Assembly: GCA_018267725.1 (NCBI GenBank)
Contig: JAFDXY010000018.1
Span: forward strand, 62,001-126,000
DNA: 64,000 bases
From: Bacteroidota bacterium
GTDB taxonomy: Bacteria > Bacteroidota > Bacteroidia > Chitinophagales > Chitinophagaceae
Direction of reading: 5' to 3'
Below are positions 43,071-52,003 of the stretch, piece after piece; position 1 is the stretch's first letter, and each line of letters starts with the position of its first letter. The notes under the pieces are model-generated. The model was not told where the DNA came from. It ran no database searches and saw only the letters and a program-made list of their open reading frames with translations. The translations under genes and the position numbers were made by a program.

Positions 43071-43946
43071 TTACGCAAAGAAAAAAACAAATAACCAAAC
43101 AAAAGGTGTTGCTAATAATAAAGAATCAAACCTATCTAAAAAACCGCCATGCCCAGGCATAAAGTTGCCACTATCTTTTACATTAGCTAAACGTTTTAAT
43201 TTACTTTCTAATAAATCTCCCGCAGTACCCATAATTGCTGCAATTGCAGAAACGCCAATACATAGTTGTAAAGAAATATGTAAAGCATAATAACCAACTA
43301 ATGAAACAACTATAACACATAATAAAGAACCGCCTACAGTACCTTCCCAAGTTTTTTTAGGAGATATTTTGCTGAAAGGTGTTTTACCAATTAATGAGCC
43401 TACAATATATTGCATGGTATCATTAATCCAAATAGAAGCAACTAATAAAATGGGAACAACAAAACCTAATTCTTTTACAAAATTTTTTGTTTCAATTAAA
43501 TTAGTAACACTTCTTAATCCAATCATTAATCCCCAACTTAATGAAATATACAGCAACCCAAAAATGGAATGAGCAATTAACTTAACATTCAAATTTTTCT
43601 TAAATACAATTTCAAACAAACAAAAAATAATAATTAATATTAGAATGCCGTATTCACCAATTCCTTTCAAACTAAAATTTCCTATTTTATACATCCCGCC
43701 ACACATATATAGCATAAAGCACCAACCAATTAGCATAATACAATTTCTGTGAAAAGATGTAATACTTAAATAATTTTTATCAATTATGCCTATTAGTTTT
43801 TGATATTCTATCCAACAACCAAAATGGATAACAGAAAATAAAATAAAAAAACTCCAGTGGTTGTATAACAAACCTGTTAGCATTACTACTGCAAAAATTA
43901 TTGCAGTTAATGTGCGTGTTTTAAATGTTTGAATATTAAAAGCCAT
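43071..43946 (-). CDS. cdsA: Phosphatidate cytidylyltransferase
   Basis: 291-aa integral membrane enzyme with about eight transmembrane segments making CDP-diacylglycerol from phosphatidate and CTP. The C-terminal CDS signature is present as KISPKKTWEGTVGG, then KDSGNFMPGHGGFLDRFDS. First step to phosphatidylethanolamine and other phospholipids. Lies 4 bp after the DUF2007 gene in an operon CPBP-DUF2007-cdsA. Confidence 0.95.
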   Translation of the reverse strand: MAFNIQTFKTRTLTAIIFAVVMLTGLLYNHWSFFILFSVIHFGCWIEYQKLIGIIDKNYLSITSFHRNCIMLIGWCFMLYMCGGMYKIGNFSLKGIGEYGILILIIIFCLFEIVFKKNLNVKLIAHSIFGLLYISLSWGLMIGLRSVTNLIETKNFVKELGFVVPILLVASIWINDTMQYIVGSLIGKTPFSKISPKKTWEGTVGGSLLCVIVVSLVGYYALHISLQLCIGVSAIAAIMGTAGDLLESKLKRLANVKDSGNFMPGHGGFLDRFDSLLLATPFVWLFVFFFA

Positions 43947-43950
43947 TGTA

Positions 43951-44160
43951 TTAATTAAGTAATGCTTTGTTTAAAACATTATTGGCAACTTCTTTAAAAT
44001 AATCGGGGACATAAATTTCAATATCGCCGAAGTTAAGATAGCTGCTATCTTGTTTGTTTAATAGTTGAACGGGTATATCGTTTTCTTGCAGTAAACCTTT
44101 TACAATATTTGCTTCTGCAATGTTGCGAGTGCTTTTTAATAAATACCATGATGCTTGCAT
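43951..44160 (-). CDS. DUF2007 family small protein
   Basis: 69 aa: WYLLKSTRNIAEANIVKGLL, then IPVQLLNKQDSSY and IEIYVPDYFKEVANNVL, the DUF2007 (putative signal-transducing protein) pattern. No signal or membrane segment. Its start overlaps the CPBP stop as TAATG and cdsA follows 4 bp later, a tight operon. Function unknown. Confidence 0.88.
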   Translation of the reverse strand: MQASWYLLKSTRNIAEANIVKGLLQENDIPVQLLNKQDSSYLNFGDIEIYVPDYFKEVANNVLNKALLN

Positions 44161-45125
44161 TATGCCTGTATATTTTGTTTAGCAGTTTCTTTTTTTAATA
44201 ATTGAAATAAATAAATAATAACCAATAATGCAACCGCACCAATCCACAAAGGATAAGTGTCATCGTTTAAAGAATCTTTGGTTACTTTTTCTTTTTTCAT
44301 AACAAAAAATAATCCTGTTATAGCAATACCATTATTTATAAAATGCATTAAAATATTTAACCACAAACTTTTTGTTTCATAAAAAATAAAACCTAATACA
44401 ATGCCCAACATGGCTCTTGATAAAAAACCGTAGTAACTAAAATGAATGGCACTAAATATAATGCTTGTAATAATAATGCCTACCCATGCATTTTTTGTCC
44501 ATTTTACTAATATGTTTTGTAAGCCGCCTCTAAATAAAGTTTCTTCAACAATTGCAGGGGCTAAGGCTATTACAAGTAATGAAAACAAATAATCTCCAAT
44601 AGTTTTCATGTTAGCCATTATTAAAACTTGCTCACTGTATTTATCTTCCATTTGTTTAAAGTAAGTACTCAAGTTTTTTGATATAGGAATTATTTCGTTT
44701 AAACGTGCCAATGCACCACTTAAATACAAACCAGCAAATGCAATAGCTATTACAATAAATATTTGTTTTATACTAATATGTTTATTAAAACCAAGTTGCT
44801 TAAACGGATTTTTATTTACAATGCGAGCATAAAAAAATGCAGGAACAAAAAATATTACAACAGAACCTATTAATTGTGCAATTTTAGAAGCATTGGCATA
44901 AGCAGGGTTTGCCATTGCTTTTTCTAAATCAAAAAAACTGGTATGCGTTAAACCAACAAAAACAATTCCGGCAATTAAAGAACCAATAATTAATGCAACA
45001 CCCAACAAACCAATTAAAATACCCAATTGCCCTGCATAACTTATGGCAGTGGTTGTTGTTTTCTTATTAAAAAATTGTTGGAAATGTTCCGAATCTTCAA
45101 AACTTTGTTGTTGTTCTTCATTCAT
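44160..45125 (-). CDS. CPBP family intramembrane metalloprotease
   Basis: 321-aa membrane protein with about eight transmembrane segments. CPBP/Abi motifs: EETLFRGGLQN (EExxxR), a following FSAIHFSYYGF (FxxxH) and a last-motif HFINNGIA (HxxxN/B type). Family members include CAAX prenyl proteases, bacteriocin-immunity proteins and proteases of unknown substrate. First gene of the operon with DUF2007 and cdsA; divergent from dusB across 56 bp. Confidence 0.92.
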   Translation of the reverse strand: MNEEQQQSFEDSEHFQQFFNKKTTTTAISYAGQLGILIGLLGVALIIGSLIAGIVFVGLTHTSFFDLEKAMANPAYANASKIAQLIGSVVIFFVPAFFYARIVNKNPFKQLGFNKHISIKQIFIVIAIAFAGLYLSGALARLNEIIPISKNLSTYFKQMEDKYSEQVLIMANMKTIGDYLFSLLVIALAPAIVEETLFRGGLQNILVKWTKNAWVGIIITSIIFSAIHFSYYGFLSRAMLGIVLGFIFYETKSLWLNILMHFINNGIAITGLFFVMKKEKVTKDSLNDDTYPLWIGAVALLVIIYLFQLLKKETAKQNIQA

Positions 45126-45150
45126 AACTAATCATTAAAAAATCAAACTG

Positions 45151-45158
45151 TAAATTTG
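45151..45158 (+). promoter_or_regulatory. Putative -7 element for dusB
   Basis: TAAATTTG, exact TAnnTTTG match, 23-30 bp before the TTG start. The upstream -33 region shows no TTTG. Confidence 0.45.
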
Positions 45159-45181
45159 CAGGCTAAGATAATAGAAGCATT

Positions 45182-46219
45182 TTGATTAAAATACATAACA
45201 TACAATTACCTGAGTTTCCATTGCTACTTGCACCAATGGAAGATGTGAGTGATCCACCGTTTCGTTCGGTGTGTAAAGACAATGGTGCAGACTTAATGTA
45301 CACCGAATTTATTAGTAGCGAAGGCTTAATTAGAGATGCCATTAAAAGCCGTAAAAAGCTTGATATATTTGAAGAAGAACGCCCCGTGGGTATTCAAATT
45401 TTTGGTGGAGATGAAGAAGCAATGGCATTAAGTGCTAAAATTGTTGAAACCGTAAATCCAGATTTAGTTGATATAAATTTTGGTTGCCCCGTAAAAAAAG
45501 TAGTTAGCAAAGGTGCAGGTGCAGGCGTGTTGAAAGATGTTGATTTAATGGTTAAGTTAACTAATGCTGTTGTAAAATCAACCTCATTACCTGTAACCGT
45601 TAAAACACGTTTGGGTTGGGATGATAATAGTAAAAATATTGAAGAAGTTGCCGAGCGTTTACAAGATACAGGCATTAAAGCATTAAGCATTCATGGTCGT
45701 ACACGTAGCCAAATGTATAAAGGCGAGGCAGATTGGAGTTTAATAGCCAAAGTAAAAAATAATCCACGCATTCATATTCCCATTTTTGGAAATGGAGATA
45801 TTGATTCTCCACAAAAAGCATTAACCTATAAAAACCGTTATGGTGTTGATGGTATTATGATAGGAAGAGCAGCAATAGGTTACCCTTGGATATTTAATGA
45901 AATAAAATATTTTATTAAAACAGGCGAAATGCTTGCTCCGCCTAATATTCAGCAACGCATAGCAGTTATAAAAAAGCATTTGCATAAAAGTATTGAATGG
46001 AAAAAGGGTGTGTTGGGAATTTTAGAAATGAGAAGTCATTATGCTAATTACCTTAAAGGATTTCCTAATATAAAAGAATTTCGTAATAGATTGGTGCAAA
46101 TAAAAGAAGTAGAAGAAATAGAAGCCGTACTTACCGAAATAGAAAATTATTATAATGGATATGAAGTAGAAAGAACACCTATTGAATTAATTAACTATCA
46201 CGAAAAATGTGCAGTATAG
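45182..46219 (+). CDS. dusB: tRNA-dihydrouridine synthase
   Basis: 345-aa FMN enzyme reducing uridines in tRNA. Landmarks: LLAPMEDVSDPPFR, INFGCPVKKV with the catalytic Cys, GAGVLKD, TVKTRLGWDD, IHGRTRSQMYKGEADW, IFGNGDI and DGIMIGRAAIGYPWIF, the DusB pattern. The in-frame stop at 45164 leaves only ATT 45179 or TTG 45182 as start; TTG is chosen. A -7 box sits just upstream. Converges with chrA (2-bp gap). Confidence 0.95.
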   Translation: MIKIHNIQLPEFPLLLAPMEDVSDPPFRSVCKDNGADLMYTEFISSEGLIRDAIKSRKKLDIFEEERPVGIQIFGGDEEAMALSAKIVETVNPDLVDINFGCPVKKVVSKGAGAGVLKDVDLMVKLTNAVVKSTSLPVTVKTRLGWDDNSKNIEEVAERLQDTGIKALSIHGRTRSQMYKGEADWSLIAKVKNNPRIHIPIFGNGDIDSPQKALTYKNRYGVDGIMIGRAAIGYPWIFNEIKYFIKTGEMLAPPNIQQRIAVIKKHLHKSIEWKKGVLGILEMRSHYANYLKGFPNIKEFRNRLVQIKEVEEIEAVLTEIENYYNGYEVERTPIELINYHEKCAV

Positions 46220-46221
46220 TT

Positions 46222-47481
46222 TTAAAATAAAAAACCTAAAAGCAAGCATCCTATAACTATAAACGGAGCTCTTACAGAAGTGTATTTTAATAATAAAAAA
46301 GTTGCTGCAATGATAACCACATCACTAATTCCGGTAAAAACATTTGTAGCAAACTGCGGAAACACAATGGTGTTTAATAAAAATAAAACAGTACCAATCA
46401 TTATTCCAACTATAGAAGCATTAATACCTTCTAACGATCTATAAATAACTGCATACTTTTTTAAATTATTCCATACGGGGAAAAAAAATAAAATTAATAA
46501 TGCACTGGGTAAAAATATTCCAATACCTCCTAACACGCAACCTAATAATTGAGCAGTAGTATTATTTTCATTTCGTAAAGCAATGCCGCCAGCAAAAGCA
46601 CCAATTGAAAACACAGGACCTGGTATAGCTCTAACAATTCCGCTTCCAGCAAAAAAATCATCTTGCTTTATGCTTAATACATCTCGTTTATTTTGTTGTA
46701 TATGTTTGGTTTGCGGCCTAACAACATATTGGTTATACATTAAAGAAATTAATACATCTCCTCCGCCAAAAACAATGCTTCCAAAACGATAATTATTTTC
46801 AAACACATTAAATAATTTTCTGTTCTTCCAATTTTCTTTACTTGCTGTTTCAGATAAATATCCTGCAATTGCAAATAGTGAAATAAATATTAATATGTTT
46901 CCCCATTTAATTTTTTTAGGAGGAATTTCTTTTTGAGGAATACGTTTGCTGCTAAAATTAGTTGCAATGCCTGCTGCTAAAATTAATAACGGAATTGTCC
47001 ACGGAGTTTTAAAACCCAATAATGTTATTAATGCAGTAATAACAACAATAGTTTGGGTAATAGTATTATTAACGGCAATACCAAAAGTTTTAACGGCAGA
47101 ATAAATTATAAATCCAATTACCATAGGTTGAATAAACTTGAATGATTGAACGGTAATTTTCATATCATCAAAATAATCTAACAAAAAAGAAAAAGCACCC
47201 ATTAAAGTACATGCCGGAAAAATCCAAATTAATAAAGTAAGAATAGCCAATGGTATGCCACCACGTTTATAACCAATTAATGTAATGGTTTGTGTTGATG
47301 ATGCACCGGGCAACATATTACAAAAACTTACATATTCTAATAATTCGGCTTCGGTAACATCTCTTCTTTTTTCTACAAAAGTTTTCACCATCATACCATA
47401 ATGCCCTTGTGGCCCGCCAAAAGCAGTGGTGCTGTACCACAATACAGAACGCAGAAAAGGAATATGCCTATATAGCGACAT
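46222..47481 (-). CDS. chrA: Chromate efflux transporter ChrA (two-domain)
   Basis: 419-aa membrane protein with two CHR domains. N-terminal half: [29 protein letters not shown] and [10 protein letters not shown]-terminal half: [17 protein letters not shown] and [19 protein letters not shown]. About ten transmembrane segments. ChrA proteins export chromate with proton exchange; many homologues have unknown natural anions. No chromate regulator nearby. Shares with the divergent DUF3089 gene an upstream region bearing a 13-bp inverted repeat. Confidence 0.92.
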   Translation of the reverse strand: MSLYRHIPFLRSVLWYSTTAFGGPQGHYGMMVKTFVEKRRDVTEAELLEYVSFCNMLPGASSTQTITLIGYKRGGIPLAILTLLIWIFPACTLMGAFSFLLDYFDDMKITVQSFKFIQPMVIGFIIYSAVKTFGIAVNNTITQTIVVITALITLLGFKTPWTIPLLILAAGIATNFSSKRIPQKEIPPKKIKWGNILIFISLFAIAGYLSETASKENWKNRKLFNVFENNYRFGSIVFGGGDVLISLMYNQYVVRPQTKHIQQNKRDVLSIKQDDFFAGSGIVRAIPGPVFSIGAFAGGIALRNENNTTAQLLGCVLGGIGIFLPSALLILFFFPVWNNLKKYAVIYRSLEGINASIVGIMIGTVLFLLNTIVFPQFATNVFTGISDVVIIAATFLLLKYTSVRAPFIVIGCLLLGFLF

Positions 47482-47484
47482 TTA

Positions 47485-47570
47485 TTACCGATGGTTTATA
47501 AAACATAAAGTAAATAAATTATTACATAAGTACACAGAAACAATATTTATAAAATAAAAACTATCGGTAA
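47485..47570. repeat. 13-bp inverted repeat in the chrA/DUF3089 divergent promoter region
   Basis: TTACCGATGGTTT (47485-47497) and AAACTATCGGTAA (47558-47570) are inverse copies at 12 of 13 positions, 60 bp apart, each close to one of the two divergent starts. Possible shared operator. Confidence 0.45.
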
Positions 47571-47589
47571 AATATTGCAACTTTATTAT

Positions 47590-48624
47590 ATGAAGGCATG
47601 TAGCATTATAACAACTTTATTTATTTTTATTCTTACTGCTTGCAATAATAAATATCAGCAGCATATTAAAGATTATACTTTTCATGCTATCAACGGAAAG
47701 CCAGATTATAACAATTTGAATTATTGGGCTGCACATCCTTATAAACACGATGCATCAGATAGTGTTCCCAAACCATTAAGAAAAAATTATCATCCAGATT
47801 CTGTAGTTGATATTTTTTTTATTTACCCCACCACTTATACCGATAAAGAAAAAATTTTAGGTTGGAATGCACCTGTTGATGATGCAACTTTAAATGCCAA
47901 AACAGATTATACTTCTATTTTATTTCAGGCAAGTATTTTTAATGAAGCAGGAAGAGTGTTTTCCCCACGTTATAGGCAGGCAAACTATTACAGCTATTTT
48001 CCGCAAACTAAAGATGATACTTTAAAAGCTGTTGCTGCTTTTGATACAGCCTATGCCGATGTTAAAACTGCATTTGAATTTTACTTAAAACATTGGAATA
48101 ATGGCAGACCAATTATTATTGCATCGCACAGTCAAGGCACCACACATGCAAAAAAATTATTACATGATTTTTTTGAAAACACAAATCTTCAAAACAAATT
48201 AGTAGTGGCTTATTTGGTGGGCATACCTGTAGAACCCAATTATTTTAAAGAATTAAAACCTTGCGAAAACCCTAACCAAACCGGTTGTTATTGTAGTTGG
48301 CGTACTTTACAACAAGGCTATAAACCCAATTATATTTTGAATGAAAAATACATTGCTGTTGTAACCAACCCATTAACTTGGGATAGCTTGAAACCCAATG
48401 CCGATAGACATTTGAACGAAGGTTCTATTTTATTGAATTTTAATAAATTATACAAACATGTAGCTGCTGCAAATATTGATAGCGGCGTTTTATTTACACC
48501 CAAACCAAAATTTTTTGGCAGTATGTTTTTAAAAACAAAAAACTACCATATTGCCGATTATAATTTTTATTATTTAAGTGTAAGAAAAAATGTACAGCAA
48601 AGAATTAATGCTTTTTGGAAATAG
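47590..48624 (+). CDS. DUF3089 alpha/beta-hydrolase-like lipoprotein
   Basis: 344 aa from ATG 47590 (a TTG 15 bp upstream is less likely), lipoprotein signal FILTAC (Cys17). DUF3089 pattern: VDIFFIYPTTYTD, AYADVKTAFEFYLKHWNNGRPIIIASHSQGT (nucleophile Ser in SHSQG) and NPLTWDSLKPNADRH. Likely an exported serine hydrolase of unknown substrate. Its end abuts the mscS pseudogene fragment, so that debris lies between it and the next gene. Confidence 0.85.
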   Translation: MKACSIITTLFIFILTACNNKYQQHIKDYTFHAINGKPDYNNLNYWAAHPYKHDASDSVPKPLRKNYHPDSVVDIFFIYPTTYTDKEKILGWNAPVDDATLNAKTDYTSILFQASIFNEAGRVFSPRYRQANYYSYFPQTKDDTLKAVAAFDTAYADVKTAFEFYLKHWNNGRPIIIASHSQGTTHAKKLLHDFFENTNLQNKLVVAYLVGIPVEPNYFKELKPCENPNQTGCYCSWRTLQQGYKPNYILNEKYIAVVTNPLTWDSLKPNADRHLNEGSILLNFNKLYKHVAAANIDSGVLFTPKPKFFGSMFLKTKNYHIADYNFYYLSVRKNVQQRINAFWK

Positions 48625-48632
48625 AACCTACT

Positions 48633-48837
48633 GTAGAAAAATATTATGTGTACTTAATGGATACGAAAAAAATGCACCTATAGTTGCTATAGATTATTTA
48701 TCTGCCTGCCACAAGATATTGATGATTATTTTGCTTTAAGATAAAGAGTTAATTTAAAAATAATTGATATTTTAACTCAACAAAATTTACAATTAGCTAC
48801 TGCAAATACCAAAGTTGTAATAACCAATAAACAATAA
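48633..48837 (+). pseudogene. Decayed 3' fragment of an mscS-family gene
   Basis: About 205 bp clearly homologous to the last part of the intact channel gene (about 34158-34365). Translating piecewise gives VEKYYVYLMDT, then KNAPIVAIDYLSA, DIDDYFALR and NLKIIDILTQQNLQLATAN, ending TNKQ-stop as the parent does. Lesions: a 1-nt deletion after ATACG, a second 1-nt deletion in the region matching GCTATGCCA, and an in-frame TAA at 48742-48744 where the parent has GAA. In my hand alignment the last 126 bp differ at about 18 positions. Similarity runs up to the convergent gene's stop codon, as at the parent locus. Confidence 0.9.
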
Positions 48838-50322
48838 TTACTTTTTCAATTTACTTTCTTCATCTGCTAAATGTTGTAAATAATAACAATAAATCAATTG
48901 TCCTTTACGAATACTTGAAAGCCTGAAAAATTCATTGGAAGCATGCCACTTTTCGTCAGGTTGTTCAAAGCCTAATGAATATGGATAAATTTTCAAGATT
49001 TCTTTTATATCAATTAATGGTCCAACGCTACCACCTGTGGCAATTTGTAATGGTTGTTTACCATAAATTTTAAATAGAGCTTCAGATACATAATTATAAG
49101 CTTTAGTGTTTGCTGGAAATTTTATAGGAGTTGCATAGCCATTACTAAATTTATAAGTTGCCGTTGCCCCAATAGGAAGATTTTTGTTGATATGCTTTAC
49201 AATCAAATCTATAATTTCTTTTCCTGATTGATTATTTACTAACCTGCAAGTAATTCTTGCCATTGCATTACTGGGAATAATATTTGCATGTCCTTCTGCT
49301 GCGGTATAACCACTTTGCATACCCACTATTTCAAGCGTAGGGCGATACCAGATTCGTTCCAATGGCGAATAACTTGTATCACCCACTTCTGCAGTTGTAC
49401 CCAACAATTTCATATCATCATATTTATTATAAGGAACTTTTTTTATCATTTCTTTTTCTGCAGCAGTGGTGGGCACTACTTTATCATAAAATCCATCTAC
49501 TGCAACATTTCCTTCTTTTGTATAAAATGAAGAAATGATTTGAGACATGATAACTGCGGCGTTAGGAGTTTTGCCACCAAATTGCCCTGAATGAGCATCA
49601 ATGTTGGCTGTTTTTATATTGAACTCTAAAATTGCAGCACCTCTTAAACTCATTAAAATTTCTGGGGTAGTTTCGTTATATTGAGTCCCATCGGCATTTA
49701 AAGCAAAATCAGCTTTTAATAATTCTTTATTCTTATCAAGAAAGCTTTTAAAACTTGGGCTGCCCTTTTCTTCTTCGCCATCAAAAATAAATTTTACGTT
49801 CACAGGTAATTTTCCATCTGTATGCAACATGGCTTCAATTGCCCAAATAGTTATCATTACCCCGCTTTTATCATCGCTTGCTCCACGACCAAATATTTTA
49901 CCGTCTTTTATTATTGGAGCAAAAGGAGGGTTATTCCATTCTGATTCTTTAACCGGTTGCACATCATAATGAGCGTAAATTAACACGGTTGGTTTGCCCG
50001 GTGCTTTGTCCCAACTTCCATATACATAAGGGTTTCCATCGCTTGGCAATGTTTGTGCCGTTGTCATTCCAATGGCTTTTAATTTATTTACTATCCACGC
50101 AGCAGCTTTGTCAATATCGGTTTTGTGTGATGGAATAGAAGATATACTTGGAATAGAAATTAATTCCATAAATTCTTTTAAGTGTGCGTTATTATTTTCA
50201 TCAATATACTTTTCATAAGATGATAAAGATGGTTTTGTTTGAGCTATTGAATTTGTATTAATTAATAAATTCAATCCGAAAAAAATTGAAACAACTAAAA
50301 TTTTTGAGTTTATCATTATCAT
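48838..50322 (-). CDS. Secreted M20 family metallopeptidase (dipeptidase)
   Basis: 494 aa with signal peptide (cut near SIA, about residue 27). M20 zinc site: YAHYDVQP (His118, Asp120 near the active site), GRGASDDKSG (bridging Asp of ASDD), DGEEEKGSP (catalytic and ligand Glu at 183-184), and the C-terminal QPDEKWHASNEF His. The insertion dimerisation domain contains DAHSGQFGG. Closest in pattern to bacterial and eukaryotic cytosolic-type dipeptidases (CNDP-like), here exported. Start overlaps the stop of the serine hydrolase gene (TAATG), so the pair is co-translated. Confidence 0.93.
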   Translation of the reverse strand: MIMINSKILVVSIFFGLNLLINTNSIAQTKPSLSSYEKYIDENNNAHLKEFMELISIPSISSIPSHKTDIDKAAAWIVNKLKAIGMTTAQTLPSDGNPYVYGSWDKAPGKPTVLIYAHYDVQPVKESEWNNPPFAPIIKDGKIFGRGASDDKSGVMITIWAIEAMLHTDGKLPVNVKFIFDGEEEKGSPSFKSFLDKNKELLKADFALNADGTQYNETTPEILMSLRGAAILEFNIKTANIDAHSGQFGGKTPNAAVIMSQIISSFYTKEGNVAVDGFYDKVVPTTAAEKEMIKKVPYNKYDDMKLLGTTAEVGDTSYSPLERIWYRPTLEIVGMQSGYTAAEGHANIIPSNAMARITCRLVNNQSGKEIIDLIVKHINKNLPIGATATYKFSNGYATPIKFPANTKAYNYVSEALFKIYGKQPLQIATGGSVGPLIDIKEILKIYPYSLGFEQPDEKWHASNEFFRLSSIRKGQLIYCYYLQHLADEESKLKK

Positions 50323-51863
50323 TATTTTTTTATTAATTTAATATGATACTCTTGTATTAACGCAGGATTTTCAGGTGTTAAGGTAAAACTTATTTCAATA
50401 TTATTGTTGGCACATTCTATTATAAAACTTCCGCGTAAATTATTTTCGGGTATCATATTTTTTACTTGTAATATTTTCCCTGCTTTATTAAAAATAGTAG
50501 TTGCTTCTTTTTGTAAACTATCAATAAAATAATCTAAGAAAAAATTATCGGCAAAAATGTTAGTTGCTTCTGCATTATTCCAATTGGGTAATAAAGTAAG
50601 CAGTTGTTGTTTTCTTTCTTCTAAAATAGAAGATGGCTTTAATTGCCTTGGTTGTAATTGTGCAACAGCAATTAGTGTATCTAAAACTTGTGTGTTTATA
50701 TATGCAGTTGATGCATACGTTGCATTAGCAAATAATATAACACCAATTCCATAGTCTGGCAATATATTCCAGTTGCTGCCAAAGCCGGGCAAGCCGCCTG
50801 TATGCCCAATGCTTACTCTGCCTTCTCCATCTTTACTCCAACGCAAACCATAGCCGTAAGCCGTAGCCAAAGGTGTTGCCCTGCCTGTTGCGTATTTAAA
50901 ACTTGCATTTAAAGTATTAAAATTCCATGCGTGGTGCATTTCTCTAACACTACTTCTTTTTGCAGGACCAATTTCTTTATTGTTATTTGGCGGCCATGCA
51001 GATAAATTAAAAATAACATATTTGCTAAAATCTTCAACTGTTGTAATCATTCCTCCCATTGCTCCAAAAGCACCATCGTGTAATAAAGGTTGTTCAACAT
51101 AATTATTATTCAACCATCTGTATCCGTGTACCAAATTATTTGTAGAAACATTGTTGTATTCCCAATAAGTATGGTTCATGCCAAGTGATTGCAAAATATT
51201 TTTTGTTATATAATTTTCATAACTTAATCCGGTAACTTTTTTTATAATATATCCTAATAAAGTAAAACCAAGATTGCTGTATTCATAAGCAACACCTGCG
51301 TTGTTTGAGAAAGATAATTTTTTATTAAGTAGTTGCATTAACTCATTATCGGTTCGGGCTAATTGCCTGTCGCCCCAAGGGTTATCTTCCGGAAAACCAG
51401 CCATATGTGTAAGCAAATGTCTAATAGTAATAGGCGGTGCATCTTTAGTGGTGTAGAATTGATTTTTTAATTCAGGAATATATTTACTTGCCGCATCATC
51501 TAACTGTAATTTTCCTTCATCTCGCAATTTTAAAATTGCCATTGCAGTAAAACTTTTTGTCATAGAAGCAATGCGATAGGCCGATTGATTATTGGCATTT
51601 ATTTTCTTTTCAATATTTATAAAACCAACATAGTTTGTATGAATTAATTTTCCATCAACCACAATACCATAAGCTATAGAAGGAAAATGATTTTGTTGAG
51701 CATATTCGGTATAAATTTTATCAATTAGAGGCAATGCTGTTTTTATTTTTTCTAACCTTATACTACTATCTGCAAAATAAGGTGGGTAGTAAGTTACAGG
51801 CTGTTGTGCTTTAATAGAATAAGCAATAAAAGTAGTAGTAATAATGCCTAATAAAAATTTCAT
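50322..51863 (-). CDS. Beta-lactamase-family serine hydrolase (class C/S12-like)
   Basis: 513 aa, signal peptide ending SIKA (about residue 19). Active-site motifs of the AmpC/S12 fold: SMTK (Ser100, Lys103), YSN (Tyr195-Asn197) and HTGG in the KTG position. The last 110 or so residues form a small beta-rich domain (DUF3471-like in position). Likely an exported D-amino-acid peptidase or esterase and not a resistance beta-lactamase. Coupled by a 1-bp overlap to the M20 peptidase, which suggests joint peptide breakdown in the periplasm (inference). Confidence 0.9.
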   Translation of the reverse strand: MKFLLGIITTTFIAYSIKAQQPVTYYPPYFADSSIRLEKIKTALPLIDKIYTEYAQQNHFPSIAYGIVVDGKLIHTNYVGFINIEKKINANNQSAYRIASMTKSFTAMAILKLRDEGKLQLDDAASKYIPELKNQFYTTKDAPPITIRHLLTHMAGFPEDNPWGDRQLARTDNELMQLLNKKLSFSNNAGVAYEYSNLGFTLLGYIIKKVTGLSYENYITKNILQSLGMNHTYWEYNNVSTNNLVHGYRWLNNNYVEQPLLHDGAFGAMGGMITTVEDFSKYVIFNLSAWPPNNNKEIGPAKRSSVREMHHAWNFNTLNASFKYATGRATPLATAYGYGLRWSKDGEGRVSIGHTGGLPGFGSNWNILPDYGIGVILFANATYASTAYINTQVLDTLIAVAQLQPRQLKPSSILEERKQQLLTLLPNWNNAEATNIFADNFFLDYFIDSLQKEATTIFNKAGKILQVKNMIPENNLRGSFIIECANNNIEISFTLTPENPALIQEYHIKLIKK

Positions 51864-52003
51864 AGTAGTTAGTTTAAGAAGTTTTCTAAATTACAAATGT
51901 TTGCCCTGCTAAAAGTTTTTTTCACCGAAAAAACAGTAAATGATTTCTTTCTTCAAAGTAATTGTTTAGCTTTCACATCCCGATTAAATTAAACCAAAAC
52001 AAT

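Noticed and set aside
50322-51863. Reading the serine hydrolase as an antibiotic-resistance beta-lactamase
   Set aside because: The SxxK, YSN and HTG motifs define the broad S12/class C fold; the C-terminal extra domain and coupling to an M20 peptidase suit a peptidase or esterase.
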